Assembly: GCF_051106095.1 (NCBI RefSeq)
Contig: NC_135786.1
Location: forward strand, 26,005,001 to 26,069,000
Reading direction: 5' to 3'
Source of the DNA: Pogona vitticeps
Taxonomy: Eukaryota; Chordata; Lepidosauria; Squamata; Agamidae
DNA: 64,000 nt
The position numbers and the translations under genes are program-made. The notes under the pieces are model-generated. The model was not told the origin of the DNA and made no database searches. It saw only the letters and a program-made list of their open reading frames with translations. This document shows positions 60,130-64,000 of the stretch, in pieces (position 1 is the stretch's first letter; each line of letters starts with the position of its first letter).

Positions 60130-61665
60130 TGTGACTCAGCACACAACAGATAATGTTTACAGTGGTTTGTTAACTTGAGGCAATTTCACCTCCAGAAATT
60201 AAAAGAGTTGTATTACGCCAGCATAATCTACACAAGAGGATTTTGGACAATAAATCAGTTTTTCCCGCTTTACAGATGGAAAACCAAGAGGAAAGCAACT
60301 TGTATAACACAACCCACCAAATCCATGCATAGCTGACTCATGATCAGGGTAGATATACTCATCAAGTTTTTGGAAGGTATAAACTGCCCTTGAATCCCTG
60401 TGAAGTGAGATTTGAACCTCTGTGTTCATCTTTAGCTCTTTCATTGAACCTCACAGACCAGCATGCTGTCTGCTATAGTAGCCACAATGTCAACTCAAAA
60501 TGAAACAAAACAAAACAAAAAACCCTCTAGTGATTCTGTCAGCAAATTTTCAACAGGAACACACTAGGAGAAAGAGGAAATTATTTTGCTCTTATTAGTA
60601 ATAGCCAGATAACAAATTCCAGTCAGCAAGTTGAAACTGTGTAAGTCTTTCCTGGACTCTTATGGCAGCTAAAATATGAGTACATATTATTGAGGCATGT
60701 TTTCATGGATGCCATACCATTTAATCAGATGCAGGACAGGCAGGTAAACATCCAAGGCATTACAGGTATGGACCAGCAGTACATACACCAGAGTGCTGAA
60801 ATGGGGATTTGGGCTCATGAGATTCTAATTCAGAGCTATGGCCTGCCAGACATTGATGAATGATCCATCAGTACTGGCCAGGCTGGCAGGAGCTGATGGG
60901 AACTGGAGCCTAGAACTTCTGGAGATCAAAGGTTCTCCTGTCCTAATTGTGGTAGAACCCAGTCATTTGAAACTGGAGTTGAGAACAGATTCAGAATTAA
61001 GCCACTGTGGTTTCGTACCATTGAATCAGAAGAAATGAGCCCTGGACTCACTCCTGCTCAGTCATAAAACTCACTAGATTAGCCTGGGCCAATAATGTCC
61101 TTCCACAAAAGGACCTACTTTACATGGCTGCTGTGAAAGCAAGGGGAGAATTATGCACCTCACTCCATTCTTAAATAAGAGTTTTGACATAATATGCAGG
61201 AGGAAGCAATGGTCCAAGACTATATGGTAGTTGGGCTTTACTACATTTAATTATTAAATAAAATATACTGTGAGTATCTCCAAACCAGCTAGGGGGTGCT
61301 TTCTCCTCCAATCCCAAATTTGCAAATTATTTTAACATAATTATTTTAACATAATTCATAAATTTAACACCTATACCCTCTGTTTTAGTGTGGGTGCTAC
61401 TGTATGCATGTGAATTACGCTGCCATACCAGTATGCCATTGTGTAGGTTTCCTTTCCTGGAAAAATGCCTGAGGATGCTATTGGGTTATAGATGACCTTT
61501 TTGTTAACTCAGACATCCAAGATAATTTTATGCCCTTCTTCCCTTGCGAATAGGTGACGCAATGGTTCTCCAGCTTCTCTCTGTGTGTAAAATTGTTTGT
61601 GCACAGGATGAACAAAGGAATTCGGAGGAAATCCCCAGGCCAACTTTATTCATTCCTTGCCCTCC
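60130..61665. other. no gene recognised
   Basis: AT-rich with an AAAAC-type short run near 60505-60520 and a direct duplication at 61331-61355 (ttattttaacataa twice). The open frame at 60838-61038 has no recognisable content. Confidence 0.4.
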
Positions 61666-61669
61666 ATAT

Positions 61670-61947
61670 GCCGTTTCCCCGAAAATAAGACAGGGTCTTA
61701 TATTAATTTTTGCTCCAAAAATGCATTGGGGCTTATTTTCAGGGATGTTTTATTTTGTTTTCATGTACAACAATCTACATTTATTCAAATACAGTCATGT
61801 CATCTTCTGGTTGCTGCACAATGGTGGAGGGCAGGGTTTCACTTAACTAGGGCTTATTTTTTTGGGATAGGGCTTATATTACGAGCATCTTGAAAAATCC
61901 TACTAGGGTTTATTTTCAGGTTAGGTCTTATTTTTGGGGAAACAGGG
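61670..61947. mobile_element. TA-flanked MITE, 'GTTTCCC...AATAAGACC' family, copy 3
   Basis: Opposite orientation to copies 1 and 2: starts gccgtttccccgaaaataag and ends cttatttttggggaaacagg, with TA on the right (61948-61949). Contains the same ordered inner motifs. Confidence 0.8.
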
Positions 61948-63102
61948 TACTTGCATTTAAGCACAGTCTTTGGTGTGTGAGCAGTGAGAGCCAGAAGATT
62001 TAGCAGGCTTTGGGGAGTCTGGTGCCCATTTGATGTTCTTGGAACCCAAGTGGCAGGCCAGCAGGCCTGTTGGGAGGTCTTCCGAGGGTAAGGGGGGTTG
62101 CGTTTACTCCAACTATGAATGTGCATGAGCCTGTTCTCCATTGGTTGATGCCATGGGAAAGAAAGAAACAGCAACAGGTATCTTCCCCCTTTAGCCTTTT
62201 GAACAGACTGTAGCGCACAAGGAGCAGTTCTGTGCAGGAATACAGAGCTGTCATTTGGAGGACATGCCATCCCAGTGAGGCAATCTTTGTACCCAGCAGC
62301 CCGAGTGTGAGACCATCCGTCACGCGGAGAAGGGGGAATGGTACGCTGTCTTCTTTTCTGCTCCGGTCTGCAGGGAGAAGATGGGTACATCTTGACCTCT
62401 TTGCCTCTCACCCAATCTGAGATAAATAGAAAAAATAGTAAACAAAATGAAAATGAAGGCGGGCAGGAGAAGGCAGACAGCACTGTCTCTGACCCTCACC
62501 GCAGTCATGCAGTGGTCAGCAGGACCAATCGCCAGCTGCTCAACTAACCCTCTGGGTATCTGCTCGTGTTACATAATGGCTGTTCAGTGCTTATGGCCAG
62601 CTGCCCAGATGGCTAATGAAATCTCATCAGGGGAATTTATCAGCAGGTTTGTTAATTTTCCCGGGGAATAAATCCTGACACATCTTTCCAATTCAGGTCG
62701 TAACATAAAGACATTTTGTGTGAGGAGTGGCATGTACTGACACACACAGTACCAATCGGTCCCAGTCTTCCTTTGTCTGGAGGCCTCCCCCTTTCTGTGG
62801 GCTGGCTTCCTGGTACATTCCCCCAGATCTGCCCTGAAAGAGACAGGAAAGAAGAGGAGGCTCATTGCAGTGGCCATGAACAGCACTGTGCAGTCTAGCA
62901 CAATATTAGCCAATTATGGAATAAGACTGGGAATTATTTTCAGGAGCCACGATTTAGGCCAGTTGGAAGCTATGCCTTCTGAGCTGAATCCAAGACTCAA
63001 AATCTTGGATTCTGGTGGAAGGAAGACAGTCAGGTTGGCTTTGATTATTCAAATGGGAAAGAAGTGCACTCTTTACATGCTGAGAGGCAGTCTTTTTCAT
63101 TA

Positions 63103-63949
63103 CAGTGGCGCCTCGACTTACAAACTTAATTGGTTCCAGAACTCCAGTTGTAACTCTAAATGGTCGTAAGTCAAAGCACCATTTCCCATAGGAATGCATT
63201 GAAACGCAATTAATCCCTTCTGGCCGAAGGTGGGGGGGGGGAGAAAAGCAAGTGAAGCATGCAAGACCCATCGGAAATGCAAAGAAAGCAAAGCAAAAAG
63301 CAAGCGAAGCGTGCAAGACCCATCGGAAATGGGGGGAACCCAAATGCAACCAAATCCTGCAAGGCCCATCGGAAATGCGGGGGGGGGGGACTCAAAAGCA
63401 ACCAAAACCCACAAGACCCATTGGAAATGGGGGAACCAAAAAGCAACCAACCGCCCAAGACCCATCAGAAATGGGGGGAAAAACACAACAAACAAACAAC
63501 TCCCCAAAGACCCATTGGAAATGGGGGGGACTCCAAAAAGCAAGCAAACCCCCCAAGACCCATTAGAAATGAAAAACAAAAACAAAAAAACACACAACCC
63601 CCCAAGACCCATCACAGCAACGGAAACATAATCTCCCCATCCCCAGACCACACTGCAAAACCCAACCAGAATAGTTTTTAAAAAGCAGAAGGCGGCACCT
63701 TACCTTACCAGGCAGTCCGAAGCCTCCTCCGATCGCACTCACTCTAACCGTTGGGATAAAAGAGCTACAAAGAAGGAGCCTCTTCACCTACCAACGGTTA
63801 GCAATTTGAATTTCCTGCCGCTTTTTCCTGCTTTTTCTGTTCATAACTGGAAGTTCCGGCCACAAGTCGAAGCAAAATTTTGCAGCTGGAGCTGGTCGTA
63901 ACTCGAAATGGTCATAAAATCAGGACGTTTGTAAGTTGAGGCACCACTG
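63103..63949. mobile_element. TA-flanked MITE carrying a minisatellite
   Basis: From cagtggcgcctcgacttaca to gtttgtaagttgaggcaccactg, with TA at both flanks (63101-63102 and 63950-63951). At 847 bp it is twice as long as its relatives because of the tandem array at 63230-63620. No transposase frame. Confidence 0.85.
63230..63620. repeat. minisatellite inside the MITE
   Basis: Seven to eight imperfect copies of a 45-60 bp unit with the core 'caagacccatyggaaatggg' and an A/C-rich linker with aaaagcaa. The repeat explains the open frames reading RPIGN and DPSEM on the plus strand and HFRWVL on the minus. Confidence 0.85.
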
Positions 63950-64000
63950 TATTTTAAGCTGAGCCCCGGCATTCGTAGTGGTTCTAGGTGGTTGTTCTAT

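Noticed and set aside
62584-62913. Minus-strand frame of 109 codons with a Cys-rich end
   Set aside because: No family resemblance, no splice context and no neighbouring exon. It could be conserved non-coding sequence but nothing shows it.
63230-63681. CRISPR-like array, or a repeat protein gene in three frames
   Set aside because: The repeats vary in length and sequence and lie in a vertebrate MITE. All frames are open only because the unit lacks stops.

Overview
This is vertebrate nuclear DNA, almost certainly from a squamate reptile (lizard or snake). Three things point there. The genes are small exons with GT-AG introns. The interspersed repeats are of squamate type: Sauria-like tRNA SINEs, a second tRNA SINE family, a 5S-rRNA-derived SINE, Bov-B/RTE, CR1 and L2-like LINEs, and TA-flanked and hAT-like MITEs. 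Tetra- and trinucleotide microsatellites are long. Most of the window is intron, intergenic DNA and decayed transposons.

Four host genes can be supported. (1) SYS1 (+): three coding exons between 9387 and 13679 give a 156-residue four-pass Golgi protein, with a CpG-rich promoter near 6.5 kb. (2) A complete neuritin-family gene (-): exons at 26971-27022, 25816-25969 and 20826-21051 splice in phase to a 143-residue GPI-anchored protein with the six neuritin cysteines; its first exon sits in a strong CpG island at 26.6-27.5 kb. (3) TP53TG5 (-): three exons at 34409-34477, 34067-34203 and 31970-32330; the 5' exon was not found. (4) A CpG island at 52.2-52.8 kb with a short first coding exon (52754-52796, +), which by gene order is probably DBNDD2; its later exons were not seen before the window ends.

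The order SYS1 - TP53TG5 - DBNDD2 is that of human 20q13.12, but to my knowledge mammals have no neuritin gene at this place. The neuritin locus is the main result: it looks like a third member of the NRN1/NRN1L family, kept in this lineage and missing from the mammalian interval.

Repeat layout: 0-5.8 kb, a degraded LINE, two SINE copies and a 78-bp Bov-B stub; 7.8-8.3 kb, a SINE split by a MITE; 12.1-13.3 kb, a MITE holding both a solo LTR and a second MITE, all inside a SYS1 intron; 14-20 kb, a hAT element and a large GATA/CA microsatellite between the convergent SYS1 and neuritin 3' ends; 24-28 kb, CR1, Bov-B and another LINE; 29-50 kb, many SINEs, CR1 (one copy split by Bov-B), an L2-like LINE and ATA/TAAA arrays; 53-64 kb, a 5S-SINE and three MITEs, the last carrying a GC-rich minisatellite.
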